Source: Oceanibium sediminis
GTDB lineage: Bacteria; Pseudomonadota; Alphaproteobacteria; Rhodobacterales; Rhodobacteraceae
Length of the DNA stretch: 64,000 nucleotides
NCBI RefSeq assembly: GCF_003265325.1
Contig: NZ_QGNX01000001.1
Coordinates: forward strand, 806,001-870,000
Direction of reading: 5' to 3'
The position numbers and the translations under genes are program-made. A model generated the notes under the pieces. The model was given only the letters and a program-made list of their open reading frames with translations, had not been told where the DNA came from and ran no database searches. This document shows, piece by piece, positions 53,319 through 62,690 of the stretch. Every line of letters starts with the position of its first letter. Position 1 is the first letter of the stretch.

Positions 53319-54542
53319 CTACACTGCTCTCAGTACTACATCAAAATGTGTTTCCCAATTCGGAACAGCAACTTGCGTGTTTTCCCGCCGATGTTGCCGC
53401 CCTGCGGCGTCCAGAATGGCGCGCGCCCAGCCCGGCCCGTCCAGCGGGTCGAGGTAGGTCGGCTGATCCCCGGCCAGTTCGCGGTACACGGGCAGATCGG
53501 CGCAGATCGCCGGAATCCCCAATTGTTGCGCCTCTGCAAGGGGATAGCCGAAGCCCTCGGCGAAGGAGGGGAACAGAAGCGCGCGTGCGCTGGCCAGCAA
53601 GCGGGTCATTTCCGCATCGGGGATGAAGCCGGTCTCGAACACGGTCCGCCCCATGTAGGGGGCGCGGTCCAGCACATCGACGATCTGCTCGTTTTCCCAG
53701 CCGCGCCGCCCGATGATGTAAAGATGCGGCGTGTCCGCCGCGTCCAGCGTGTCGTGGAAATGCCGCCAGATGGACAGCATCAGTAGGTGATTCTTTCGCG
53801 GCTCGATCGTGCCGAGCATGACGAAATGCGGGTGCGCGCCCGCCTCCGGCGCCGGCAGGGCGCGGTTTTCGTCCAGCGGGTCCACGCCCAGCAGCGCGGC
53901 CGCGCCCGGCACCTCCATCCCCCAGCGTTTCAGCCACGCCTCGGTGCGGTTCGCGGTGTCCTGCGAGTTGTAGATCAGCAGGTCCGCGGCGCTGGCGGCG
54001 GTGCGCAGCAGCTTCTCGAACCGGGCCGGGGCCTCGGGGCGGGAATACTCGGGGAAGTCCAGCGGGATCACGTCATGGATCATGATCGCGATCCGCGCGC
54101 AGCCCGCGTCGCGCATCCGCGCAAGGTGGGCGGCGTCCAGATGGGTGTGGCCGACGTTGATATAGCTGAAGCCCTTGCCCAGGTGCGCCCGGACCAGCGC
54201 CGCCGTTTTCGCGCGAAAGGCCCAGCCGAGCGCCAGCTTCCGCACGGCGGTTTCCGCGCGCCGCCGGGCCGGGGACTGTTTGCGCGCGAGGTGCCCCCAA
54301 AGGTCCGGCGGGCCCAGGCGGGCGGGATCCGCCGCAAGGTCCAGCAGCGCGCGCATCCCTTCACGGTCCAGCAGGGCGACGCCGCGCAGCACCTTTGCCA
54401 GGAAGAAGACGGGCCTCCCTTGGGCCATCAGCGCGCGGATATAGGCCCGCTCGACCCTGTCGACGCCGCTGTCTCCGCCCGCGCCGATGCGCGAAACGCT
54501 GCGGGTGACGTCCAGCAATAGCGGTGTGTCGTGATCACTCAT
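53319..54542 (-). CDS. glycosyltransferase family 4-type protein
   Basis: Seen: 407 residues with VMLGTIEPRKNHLLML and the EX7E motif in PSFAEGFGYPLAEAQQLGIPAICADLPVYRE. Known: retaining GT-B enzymes such as mannosyl- or galactosyltransferases. ATG at 54542; the frame is open 9 codons further. Lies 30 bases after galE. Confidence 0.87.
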   Translation of the reverse strand: MSDHDTPLLLDVTRSVSRIGAGGDSGVDRVERAYIRALMAQGRPVFFLAKVLRGVALLDREGMRALLDLAADPARLGPPDLWGHLARKQSPARRRAETAVRKLALGWAFRAKTAALVRAHLGKGFSYINVGHTHLDAAHLARMRDAGCARIAIMIHDVIPLDFPEYSRPEAPARFEKLLRTAASAADLLIYNSQDTANRTEAWLKRWGMEVPGAAALLGVDPLDENRALPAPEAGAHPHFVMLGTIEPRKNHLLMLSIWRHFHDTLDAADTPHLYIIGRRGWENEQIVDVLDRAPYMGRTVFETGFIPDAEMTRLLASARALLFPSFAEGFGYPLAEAQQLGIPAICADLPVYRELAGDQPTYLDPLDGPGWARAILDAAGRQHRRENTQVAVPNWETHFDVVLRAV

Positions 54543-54572
54543 AGGGCCAGTTCCCAAGCCCCGGCGCATCTG

Positions 54573-55559
54573 TCAAGCCGTGTAACCCGGCATCTGGTGC
54601 CATCCCCACGCGTCCGAGATCATCTGCGGCAGGGTGGAGCGGTGCGGCTGCCAGCCCAGAACCTCCGTCGCGCGGGTGGAGCCGGAGACGAGCGCTGTGC
54701 AATCCCCCGGCCGCCGCGCGCCTTCGACCACGGGAACCGGCGTTTCGGTCACCGCGCCCACGGCGTCGATCACTTCGCGCACGGAAAAGCCGGTGCCGGT
54801 GCCAAGGTTGAAAACCGCGCTTTCCCCGCCGTTCATCAGGTAGTCGAGCCCGCGAACATGCGCCTCCACCAGGTCGAGGACATGGACGTAGTCGCGGATG
54901 CAGGTCCCGTCGGGGGTGGCGTAATCGGTGCCGAAGATCGTCAGCGCGTCGCGCCGGCCCCGCACCGCGTCCAGCGCCAGCGGGATCAGGTGGGTTTCGG
55001 GGCGGTGGAATTCGCCGATCTGGCGCTCGGGGTCCGCGCCGGCGACGTTGAAATAGCGGAAAGCGACGTGGCGCATACCGCTTTGGCGGCCGTAGTCGCG
55101 CAGCATATCCTCCACCGCGCGCTTGGAGCCGCCATAGGCGTTGATCGGGTTCTGCACGCAGGTTTCGTCCAGCATCACGCCGTCCTGCTCGCCATAGGTG
55201 GCGCAGGTGGAGGAGAAGACGAAGGCCCCCACGCCCGCCGCCGTTGCCGCGTCTAGCAGCGTCATCGAGCCGCCGACGTTGTTGCGCCAGTAGAGCGCCG
55301 GATCGCGCATCGACTGGCCGACATCGGACAAGGCGGCGAAATGCATCACCGCGTCCGGGCGGTGGGTGGCGAACACCTGGTCCAGGCGCGCCCGGTCCTG
55401 CAGATCGCCCTTTTCCAGGGGGCCGAACTTGACCGCCTGCTCCCATCCCGTGACCAGGCTGTCATAGGTGACGGGCGTGTGCCCTGCTTCGGCAAGCAGT
55501 TTGCAAGCGTGGCTGCCGATATAGCCCGCCCCGCCGGTGACCAGAACCCTACGTCCCAT
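54573..55559 (-). CDS. galE: UDP-glucose 4-epimerase
   Basis: Seen: 328 residues: VLVTGGAGYIGSHACKLL, HFAALSDVGQS, SSTCATYG, YGGSKRAVEDML (catalytic Tyr-Lys) and RDYVHVLDLVEAH. Known: interconverts UDP-glucose and UDP-galactose, giving donor for the transferases downstream. 16 bases after galU. Confidence 0.95.
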   Translation of the reverse strand: MGRRVLVTGGAGYIGSHACKLLAEAGHTPVTYDSLVTGWEQAVKFGPLEKGDLQDRARLDQVFATHRPDAVMHFAALSDVGQSMRDPALYWRNNVGGSMTLLDAATAAGVGAFVFSSTCATYGEQDGVMLDETCVQNPINAYGGSKRAVEDMLRDYGRQSGMRHVAFRYFNVAGADPERQIGEFHRPETHLIPLALDAVRGRRDALTIFGTDYATPDGTCIRDYVHVLDLVEAHVRGLDYLMNGGESAVFNLGTGTGFSVREVIDAVGAVTETPVPVVEGARRPGDCTALVSGSTRATEVLGWQPHRSTLPQMISDAWGWHQMPGYTA

Positions 55560-55575
55560 GATTTGGTAATCCCGA

Positions 55576-56478
55576 CTACTGAGCGGCGTGCCGCAGGGCG
55601 ACGAGCTCGTTCAGATATCCTTCGAATTCGTCGCGCAGGTCCGGATGCTGTAACCCGAAGGCGACTGTCGCCTGCAGGAAACCAGCCTTCGAGCCGCAAT
55701 CGTAGCGTTGCCCCGCGAAGCGGAAGCCGGTCACGTTGTCGTTCTCCGTGATTTCCTCTGCGATGGCGTCTGTCAGCTGGATTTCCCCGCCCGCACCGCG
55801 CTTGATCTTGTTGAGGTTGCGCAGCACCTGCGGCGTCAGGATGTAGCGCCCGATGACGGCAAGGTTGGACGGCGCGTCCTCCGTGGCCGGCTTTTCGACC
55901 ATGCCCTTCACGTTGACCACGTTGCCGCTATCGCCGCCGTCCTTCACATCCAGGATGCCGTAAGCGCTGGTCTTGTCGGGGGAGACTTCCATCGCCGCGA
56001 CCATGTTGCCCCCGCCGCTTTCCTCGTAGGCGTCGACCATCTGCTTCAGGCAGCCGACGTTGGACTGGATCACATCGTCGGGCAGCAGCACGGCGAAGGG
56101 TTCGTTGCCGATCAGCCGCCGCGCACACCAGACGGCGTGGCCCAGGCCCAGCGCTTCGTGCTGGCGGACATAGGCGATGGCGCCGCTGTCCATGTTGGTC
56201 GGCTTCAGCCGCTCCAGCAGGTCCAGCTTGTTCTTGTCGGTCAGCGCCTTCTCGATTTCCGGGGCGCGGTCGAAATAATCCTCCAGCGCGGACTTGCCGC
56301 GGCTGGTGACGAAGATGAACTCGGTGATCCCGGCTTCGCGCGCCTCGTCGATGGCGTACTGGATCAGCGGGCGATCCACGAGCGTCAGGATTTCCTTCGG
56401 GATGGACTTGGTGGCGGGCAAAAACCGGGTGCCTAACCCTGCAACGGGAAATACGGCCTTGCGGACTTTACGCGCCAT
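55576..56478 (-). CDS. galU: UTP-glucose-1-phosphate uridylyltransferase
   Basis: Seen: 300 residues starting MARKVRKAVFPVAGLGTRFLPATKSIPKEIL, with RPLIQYAIDEAREAG and LPDDVIQ. Known: makes UDP-glucose. First gene of the leftward polysaccharide unit galU-galE-GT4-GT2-GT14; its upstream region (56479-56710) carries a promoter with repeated TGGTTCCA. Confidence 0.96.
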   Translation of the reverse strand: MARKVRKAVFPVAGLGTRFLPATKSIPKEILTLVDRPLIQYAIDEAREAGITEFIFVTSRGKSALEDYFDRAPEIEKALTDKNKLDLLERLKPTNMDSGAIAYVRQHEALGLGHAVWCARRLIGNEPFAVLLPDDVIQSNVGCLKQMVDAYEESGGGNMVAAMEVSPDKTSAYGILDVKDGGDSGNVVNVKGMVEKPATEDAPSNLAVIGRYILTPQVLRNLNKIKRGAGGEIQLTDAIAEEITENDNVTGFRFAGQRYDCGSKAGFLQATVAFGLQHPDLRDEFEGYLNELVALRHAAQ

Positions 56479-56584
56479 GTTCGTTCTCCATAATCTTTAT
56501 AATCTGTTTGCCCGAAATTCACTGGGCTCTTCACGGGTGTAGCGGTTGGCCCCGCTGACTGCAATCGCCGGGGCACTCGGGCTC

Positions 56585-56627
56585 ACTATACCACATGGGT
56601 AAACACTTGGTTCCAAATATGGTTCCA
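56585..56627 (-). promoter_or_regulatory. candidate galU-operon promoter with TGGTTCCA direct repeats
   Basis: On the minus strand an extended -10, TGTGGTATAGT (ending at 56585), has no good -35. In its place are two direct repeats (TGGTTCCA on plus, 56608-56615 and 56620-56627, 12 bases apart), as at activator-dependent promoters. The leader to galU would be about 100 bases. Confidence 0.4.
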
Positions 56628-56710
56628 TTGACTGGCGGCTTGCGCAAGCAGGAAACCGCCGATGCCGCCCGCTCGGGCGGGACACTAGGGTTAAGGGTGG
56701 GGCGAGTGGG

Positions 56711-57955
56711 TCAGCCCCGGTCCAGCGGTGCGAAGGGCCCCCGCAGCGGGGCGATGCGGTCGGTTTCCGCCGCGATCCGCGCGCGCGGGGTGCCGTAGAC
56801 GCGCCCCGCGTCCCGCGCCACGCGGCCAGCAAGGCCGAACCTGTGATGGAATACGCCATCGGCCCCGAAGCTCACGCGCAGCGGGCGGGGCGTCGCCTCG
56901 GGCAGGAGCAGCGTCACCTCGTCCCCCTCCAGCGCCGCCTGGCGCGCTGCGCGCAGCGCCGCGCCGGTGTGCAGCAGTCCGCCGGCGAAAAGACGCCGTC
57001 GCGCCGCGCCCCCGGGCCGGGCGGGCACAGGCGTGAAGCTGCGCTCCGCCAGCTTCGGTAGGCCGCCGGAGGCGGTGCGCGCGGCGCCATCGGTGAAGCC
57101 CTGTTCAAGCTCCTCCAACAGCCGTACCTCCGCCGCCGCCTCCAGCGCGCCGGAGCTGCGGTGCCGCGCCAGCCGCTCCGCCTGCTCGGCGCGGAAGCTG
57201 GCGCGCCGTGCTTCATGGCTGTCGGCGGGGGCGTGTTTGCCGAGGAAATGCGCCAGGCTCGCGCCGATCTCGTAAAGCGAGGTGGGGACGCGGTCCGCCG
57301 TACGCAGGGCGCTGGCGGCGAAACCGTGGTGCACCTGTGCCAGCGGAACGATGGCCGTGGACCAGCCCGCCGCCGAAAGCCGCAGGTTCACGTCGGTTTC
57401 GTCGAGGAAGAAGCGGAACGCCGTATCGAAGCCGCCGATGTCCGCCAGCGCGGCGCGCCGGAAGGCGCTGTTGGTGCCGACCGTCTTGACGAACCGGGCC
57501 GCGTCCGGGGCAAACACCTGCGGAGCATTCCCGTCCAGCGCAAGCGGGTGGTCCGCCCCGGTCCGGTCGAACCCCATCGCGCGCCACTGGAAGCTGACGC
57601 CGTTGCGCCCGCGCACGAAGCCGCCCGCCGCGCCGACGGCGGGGTCGGCGAAGGCGGGGACCAGGTGTTCCAGCCAGCTGAATTCCGGCACTGCATCATC
57701 GTCGCAGAAGGCGACCACCTCGCCCCGCGCGGCAGCGATGCCAAGGTTGCGCGCGGCGGAGATGTTGCGCTCCGTGAAGTGGATCCAGTGGATCGGCAGC
57801 GGGCTTTCGGGGCGCGCGTCGGTGGCGATGTCGCTGACGACGATCACCTCGAACGCGGGATAACGCTGGTATTCCAGGCTTTTCAGCACCACGGTCAGTT
57901 CGTCACGCCGGTCCGCGTTGACGATGACGAGCGAGACCGTGGGCTGCATGCTCAC
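56711..57955 (-). CDS. glycosyltransferase family 2 protein
   Basis: Seen: 414 residues with TVSLVIVNADRRDELTVVLKSLEYQRYP, the metal-binding DDD in AFCDDDAVPEFSWLEHL, and FFLDETDVNLRL. The C-terminal third (from about residue 230) is Arg/Ala-rich and not recognised. Known: inverting GT-A enzymes. ATG overlaps the kdsB stop, so it is in the cysQ-kdsB unit. Confidence 0.85.
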   Translation of the reverse strand: MSMQPTVSLVIVNADRRDELTVVLKSLEYQRYPAFEVIVVSDIATDARPESPLPIHWIHFTERNISAARNLGIAAARGEVVAFCDDDAVPEFSWLEHLVPAFADPAVGAAGGFVRGRNGVSFQWRAMGFDRTGADHPLALDGNAPQVFAPDAARFVKTVGTNSAFRRAALADIGGFDTAFRFFLDETDVNLRLSAAGWSTAIVPLAQVHHGFAASALRTADRVPTSLYEIGASLAHFLGKHAPADSHEARRASFRAEQAERLARHRSSGALEAAAEVRLLEELEQGFTDGAARTASGGLPKLAERSFTPVPARPGGAARRRLFAGGLLHTGAALRAARQAALEGDEVTLLLPEATPRPLRVSFGADGVFHHRFGLAGRVARDAGRVYGTPRARIAAETDRIAPLRGPFAPLDRG

Positions 57956-58749
57956 GCCTGTCCCTGCGCCTTCAGGATCGCCTCGATCCGGGGCACGTCG
58001 ACGGGGTTGTTCAACTCCCAGAAGGCGCGGCCCTTTGCGCTGACCTCGACGCAGGTGACGGGGGTGCCGTGCTCCATGAAGCGCAGCTGTTCCAGCCCTT
58101 CCCAGCGTTCCAGGTGGCCTTCGTCCCAGCCCGCATAGGCGGCCAGCGCCGCGCCGCGATAGGCATAGACGCCGACGTGGTGGAAGACGGGGATCTGCTC
58201 GTCCTCGGTGAAGTCGCGGCCCGTGTAGGGGATGACCTCTTTCGAGAAGTAGAGCGCGCGCCGGGCCCGGTCAAACACCGCCGTGGTGCCGCCGACACGG
58301 CCCGCGGCGCGATCATCCTTGAAGCTGGCGAGGGAGGGCGCGTCGAGGCGCAGCACCGGCGTGGCCACCTCGGCCCCGTTCGCCATCGCGTCCACCAGCG
58401 CCTCGACGAACCAGGGCGGGGTCAGGGGCGCGTCGCCTTGCAGGTTGACGACGATCGCGTCCTCGCCAAGGCCCAGCGGGTCCAGCGCAGCGGCGCAACG
58501 CTCGGTCCCGTTGCGGCAGGTTTCCGGGGTCATCACCACCTCGGCGCCAAAGCCGGTGGCGTGCTCGGCGATGCGGCTGTCGTCGGTCGCGACGACAACG
58601 CGGTCCACACCGGACGCTTCCATCGCCGCATCCCAGCTGCGTCGGATCAGGCTGCGCGCCTGGCCCGTCGCCCCGGTCAGTTCCACCAGCGGCTTGCCGG
58701 GATAACGGGTGGAGGCGTAGCGGGCGGGAATGACGACCGTAACGCTCAT
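57952..58749 (-). CDS. kdsB: 3-deoxy-manno-octulosonate cytidylyltransferase
   Basis: Seen: 265 residues: VVIPARYASTRYPGKPLVELTG, VATDDSRIAEHATGFGAEVVMTPETCRNGTERC and VNLQGDAPLTPP. Known: activates Kdo as CMP-Kdo for LPS or capsule. 4-base overlaps with both neighbours. Either the LPS enzyme or a capsule paralogue; nearby polysaccharide genes favour a shared role. Confidence 0.94.
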   Translation of the reverse strand: MSVTVVIPARYASTRYPGKPLVELTGATGQARSLIRRSWDAAMEASGVDRVVVATDDSRIAEHATGFGAEVVMTPETCRNGTERCAAALDPLGLGEDAIVVNLQGDAPLTPPWFVEALVDAMANGAEVATPVLRLDAPSLASFKDDRAAGRVGGTTAVFDRARRALYFSKEVIPYTGRDFTEDEQIPVFHHVGVYAYRGAALAAYAGWDEGHLERWEGLEQLRFMEHGTPVTCVEVSAKGRAFWELNNPVDVPRIEAILKAQGQA

Positions 58750-59546
58750 GCCGGGGCCTTCAGCTCGACGCCGGGCGCGTAGGCGATGAAGAACGGGTTC
58801 GCATACTCTGCCTTGCCGTAGGTCAGCGGCGTGTGATCGTCAAAGCGCACCACCTTGCCGCCAGCCCCGGCCAGCACCGCGTGGCCCGCCGCCGTGTCCC
58901 ATTCCATCGTGCGGCCAAGGCGGGGGTACAGATCCGCCTCGCCCGCCGCGACAAGGCAGAACTTCAGCGAAGACCCGGCCGAGGCGCTGTCCGCGCAGGC
59001 GTACTGGTTGATATAGGCATCCGTCGCGGCATCCCGGTGCGACTTCGAGGCGACGACGATCAGCGCCCCGTTGTCCGGCGTACTGACCGACAGCGGCGTG
59101 ACTTCGCCCGGCGTGTCGAGGTCGAATGGCCCGGCCTCTTCCACCGTCTGGCCGCTGGCGTCAGTGTAGAAAAGGCGCTGCTTTGCCGGGGCATAGACGA
59201 CGCCGCGCACCGGAACGCCGTCTTCGACCAGTGCGATGTTCACGGTGAAATCGCCGCGCCGCTTGATGAATTCCTTGGTGCCGTCCAACGGGTCCACGAT
59301 CAGGAATCGCGCCGCTGTGAGGGAGTGACTCTGGGCCTGTTCCTCGGTCACCAGCGTGATATCGGGCCAGTTGGCGCTGAGACCGGCGGAAATCAGCGCA
59401 TCGGCGGCCTCGTCCGCGGCGGTCACGGGGCTGTCGTCGGATTTCGCGCGCACGTCGAAGTCCTCGGCGTTGTAGATCTCCATGATCCTTGCGCCCGCCT
59501 CAAGCGCCAGTCGGCGCATGTCGCGGGTCAGGGCGGCCATATCCAT
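58746..59546 (-). CDS. cysQ: 3'(2'),5'-bisphosphate nucleotidase
   Basis: Seen: 266 residues with DPLDGTKEFIKRRGDFTVNIALVEDG and EWDTAAGHAVL, the two inositol-monophosphatase-fold metal motifs. Known: recycles PAP from sulfate transfer. ATG at 59546 has AAAGGA 8 bases upstream; the ATG three codons earlier overlaps that site. First gene of the unit with kdsB. Confidence 0.92.
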   Translation of the reverse strand: MDMAALTRDMRRLALEAGARIMEIYNAEDFDVRAKSDDSPVTAADEAADALISAGLSANWPDITLVTEEQAQSHSLTAARFLIVDPLDGTKEFIKRRGDFTVNIALVEDGVPVRGVVYAPAKQRLFYTDASGQTVEEAGPFDLDTPGEVTPLSVSTPDNGALIVVASKSHRDAATDAYINQYACADSASAGSSLKFCLVAAGEADLYPRLGRTMEWDTAAGHAVLAGAGGKVVRFDDHTPLTYGKAEYANPFFIAYAPGVELKAPA

Positions 59547-59668
59547 GGGATTCATCCTTTGTCAGCGTTTCTTTGGCAGCACCTTTACCCAGAAACCTTT
59601 CAGATTTGCAGCCACAAAGCGGCTGTTGTAACGTCGCAGCATTCCAACGCATCGGAGTCTGGTGCCGC

Positions 59669-60493
59669 ATGGCCGCCCAAAAGGAAGTTCGACAATCGAT
59701 CCTGCTGGAATCCTTCGTGTTCCTGGAGCTGATCTATTTCACCACCGTGCGCGAGGTGCGCAAGGCCTCGGGCAATGCTACGCTTGGCCTGCTGATGGCC
59801 GTGGCGCGCATCATGATGATGGTGGCGATGTTCTACATCATGTTCACGGTGATCGCCTTTCGGGGGGCGTCGATCCGGGGCAACATCATCCTGTTCCTGC
59901 TCGGCGGGGTCCTGCTGTTCTTCCTGCACAACTCCGCCGTGTCGGCGGTGATCAAGGCGGGGTCCTCGGTCTCGGCGATGATGCAGCACGCGCCGATGAC
60001 GCCGAGCCTGGCGATCATCGCCAGCGCGCTGTCCACGCTGTACCTGCACCTGTTCGCCATCGCGATCATCCTGACGGGCATGTGGGTCTGGAACGGGGAG
60101 TTGGTGATCCACAACCCCGCGGGGACGATCCTGCCCTTCATGCTGGCCTGGTCCAGCGGGATCGTGATCGGCCTGTTGTTCCTGCTGCTCAAGCCCTTCG
60201 CGCCATCGCTGATGAAGATCGCTTCGCTGGTCTACCAGCGCGCCAACCTGATCACGAGCGGCAAGTTCTTCGTCGCCAACATGATCCCCAACGCCATCCT
60301 GCCGTTCTTCATCTGGAACCCGCTGTTCCACACGATCGACCAGATGCGGGGGCATTTGTTCGTGAACTATTTCCCCCACAAGACGAGCATCGAGTACCCG
60401 CTGTACTTCACGCTGGTCGGCCTGCTGATCGGGATGATGGGCGAGTTTTTCCTGCGCAAGACGGTCAGCCGCTCCACCTCCATCGCGAACTAG
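59669..60493 (+). CDS. KpsM-like capsule polysaccharide ABC transporter permease
   Basis: Seen: 274 residues with six hydrophobic segments and the family elements FLELIYFTTVREVR and NPLFHTIDQMRGHLFVNYFPHKTSIEYPLYFTLVGLL. Known: ABC-2 type permeases that export capsule glycans with a KpsT ATPase. Odd: no ATPase gene lies in this window; the next gene is a convergent peptidase. ATG at 59669 with GGAG 11 bases upstream. Diverges from cysQ. Confidence 0.85.
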   Translation: MAAQKEVRQSILLESFVFLELIYFTTVREVRKASGNATLGLLMAVARIMMMVAMFYIMFTVIAFRGASIRGNIILFLLGGVLLFFLHNSAVSAVIKAGSSVSAMMQHAPMTPSLAIIASALSTLYLHLFAIAIILTGMWVWNGELVIHNPAGTILPFMLAWSSGIVIGLLFLLLKPFAPSLMKIASLVYQRANLITSGKFFVANMIPNAILPFFIWNPLFHTIDQMRGHLFVNYFPHKTSIEYPLYFTLVGLLIGMMGEFFLRKTVSRSTSIAN

Positions 60494-60523
60494 GCCCGCG
60501 CCCGTGCAGGGCGCGGGGCCGGG

Positions 60524-62650
60524 TCAGCCGAAGGGCCGGTAGCGGCGCGCCGCCTGGGGCGAAAGTTGCAGGCGGCCCTCACCGCCGCGCGCCGCGCCCG
60601 GTGTCGGGGCGCGATTCGGGAATCTGGCGGGATCGTCCGCCTGGGCCATCGCGGCCACCTCTGCCCGGTCCGCTTTGCCCCCGGTGGCGAGCACCCCGGC
60701 CAGCGCGCGCGTCACCTGCGGTGCCGCGACCGAGGTCCCCCCGAGCGTGACCTTCCCGCCGCTGAGCACGGCGCTGCCGACCACGCCCCGGTGCACCTTG
60801 CTGTCGTCGGCCACCGTCACCGCGTCCGGGCCGGGCCGGTTCGCCGTGTTGGTTGGCCCGCCGGCGGTATAGGCGGGCAGCGCGCCGCTGCGATCGATGT
60901 AGCCGCCGACCACCACGGGTTCCGTTCCCGTGCCGATGACGTTCTGCAACCCGGCGCGCACCACGATGGAATGGCCGTTGTCTTCCTGCTCGGGGAAGCC
61001 CTCGGGCGTCCAGCGCTTGTAGGCGGGGTCCTCGAAGCGGGACTGGCGGGCATCGGTGTCAAAGCCGGGCAACTCGTCATCGCGCAGCACCCAGGCGTCG
61101 ACGTGGCTGCCCGTGGGCAGGCCGACGTCGCGCACCTCGATTTTCCAGCGCCCGGAGGGGGCGAGGTCATGTGTGCCCCCGCTCCGCCCCGTGGCGGCGA
61201 CCGTCAGGGTGAACTTCCCGCGCCTGGTGGGTGCGGGGACGTAGGTGTAGCTGATTTTCGCGATCGTCTGCGAATCGAGGACCAGCTCGAACGAGGCGTC
61301 GGCCCCCTGTTGCACCGCCGGGCTGACCGCCAGGCCTTGAGGCGCGTGCAGCACCACCTCGATCAGCTGGTCGTTCTTGGTGCAATTGGGTGTCCAGATC
61401 TCGACGAAGCTGGCGGTGTGGTCGTCGGGCTGGATGCGCCAGGTCAGGGTCTGGCTGGGATTCGGGCCCTGGAACGCCTCCCCCTGTTTCATCTTTGCGT
61501 GGCCCCGGCTTTGATGCGCGTTGCCGGCGGGCAGGACGATGGTCGTCTTGCCCTTCTGCTTGCCCTTGTTGCGCGCCTTCAGCAGCGCGTCCATCCGCTC
61601 CTCCACCGCGCTGGTCCCGTCGAGCGGGCCGCCAGTGCCCCCGAAGCTGAAGTTGATCGCCAGCGGCAACTGCCCGCAGCCGAGGTCGTCCGCGATCCTG
61701 TCGGCGCGGTCCACGATGTAGTCCAGCGCAGACAGAAGATACGGCGCCAGCGACGCGCCCGAGGTGTCCGCCGCCACGAGGTTGGGCAGTTGCACGAAGA
61801 TCAGCGGGTTGTCGGTGCGATCCTCTGCGCGCGGATACCCCCCGGCCAGGCTGGCCACATGGGCGCCATGGGTCACCCGCCGCCCGAGGGCGTGGCTGCG
61901 CGGGCGGCCGAAGTCGGCCAGTCCCGCCTCGCGATAGGCGGCGAGTTCGTCCATGATCCCGGCGGTGGTGTAGCGCGCGAACAGGTCGGCGATGTCGGCG
62001 GCCTCGAACTCGCGCCCGAAGGGCACGAAGCTTGGCGGCGCGTTGCGGAACAGCCCGTCCTGCACCCAGGCATAGCGTACCCGTGGCGCGCCGTTCTGGC
62101 TGCGGAAGCAGTCGTTCAGGAACGGCAGGCCGGTGTCGATCACCGCGGTTACCACCACGCCCTCTGCCGGGGCGGTGTTGGGCAGCTGTACGGGGTCGCG
62201 CTGGGTTTCATCCCCAAGGGAATCTTCGGGCAGGATGGGCCCGTGCGCGGCAAGGAACAGGTCGTTGCGCGGATGCTCGGGGTCGCCAGAGCCGCTTTGC
62301 TGGCGCATCAACTCGAACAGCGCCTCGTCGGCCAGTACGGAATAGAGCGTATCGCCGCCGCGCGTGACCGGATCGCGGCCCCGTTCGCGCCCCGGATTTG
62401 CGCGGTAGGCCTTCGGGACCTTCACCTTCGGGCCGGGTTTGCGCGGCCCCTGTTCCTGCGCGAACGCAGCGATGCGCTGCTCGAGCGTGTCGATCTTTCC
62501 CGATTTCACCTGCACGAGTACGGGCCGCAGCGCGCCCCGTGACTCCGGTTTTCGGGCGGGATCGGCGAAAAAGCTCCAATCCGCGGCGGCATCGGCGTTG
62601 GGCGATGTTTCCACCACCTTCCACCCCTTGGTCTGCGTCGGCCTGGCCAT
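60524..62650 (-). CDS. S8 (subtilase) family peptidase
   Basis: Seen: 708 residues. Catalytic Asp in VVVTAVIDTGLPF (near 172), His in THGAHVASLAGG (near 261), oxyanion Asn in PAGNAHQS (near 377) and Ser in GGTSVAAPQVTRALAG (near 639). No signal peptide, and about 160 residues precede the catalytic domain. A large insertion with a beta-rich look separates Asn from Ser. Known: subtilisin-fold serine peptidases. ATG at 62650 with GGAGG 7 bases upstream. Inferred: intracellular or non-classically exported; 40 bases after the haloperoxidase-like gene, so likely one operon. Confidence 0.88.
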   Translation of the reverse strand: MARPTQTKGWKVVETSPNADAAADWSFFADPARKPESRGALRPVLVQVKSGKIDTLEQRIAAFAQEQGPRKPGPKVKVPKAYRANPGRERGRDPVTRGGDTLYSVLADEALFELMRQQSGSGDPEHPRNDLFLAAHGPILPEDSLGDETQRDPVQLPNTAPAEGVVVTAVIDTGLPFLNDCFRSQNGAPRVRYAWVQDGLFRNAPPSFVPFGREFEAADIADLFARYTTAGIMDELAAYREAGLADFGRPRSHALGRRVTHGAHVASLAGGYPRAEDRTDNPLIFVQLPNLVAADTSGASLAPYLLSALDYIVDRADRIADDLGCGQLPLAINFSFGGTGGPLDGTSAVEERMDALLKARNKGKQKGKTTIVLPAGNAHQSRGHAKMKQGEAFQGPNPSQTLTWRIQPDDHTASFVEIWTPNCTKNDQLIEVVLHAPQGLAVSPAVQQGADASFELVLDSQTIAKISYTYVPAPTRRGKFTLTVAATGRSGGTHDLAPSGRWKIEVRDVGLPTGSHVDAWVLRDDELPGFDTDARQSRFEDPAYKRWTPEGFPEQEDNGHSIVVRAGLQNVIGTGTEPVVVGGYIDRSGALPAYTAGGPTNTANRPGPDAVTVADDSKVHRGVVGSAVLSGGKVTLGGTSVAAPQVTRALAGVLATGGKADRAEVAAMAQADDPARFPNRAPTPGAARGGEGRLQLSPQAARRYRPFG

Positions 62651-62690
62651 GAACACCCCTCCTACTCCCCTTGTCAGAGACCCGGTCGGG

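Noticed and set aside
60566-62542. 658-codon plus-strand frame over the subtilase
   Set aside because: Antisense shadow; the subtilase triad is all in the minus-strand frame.
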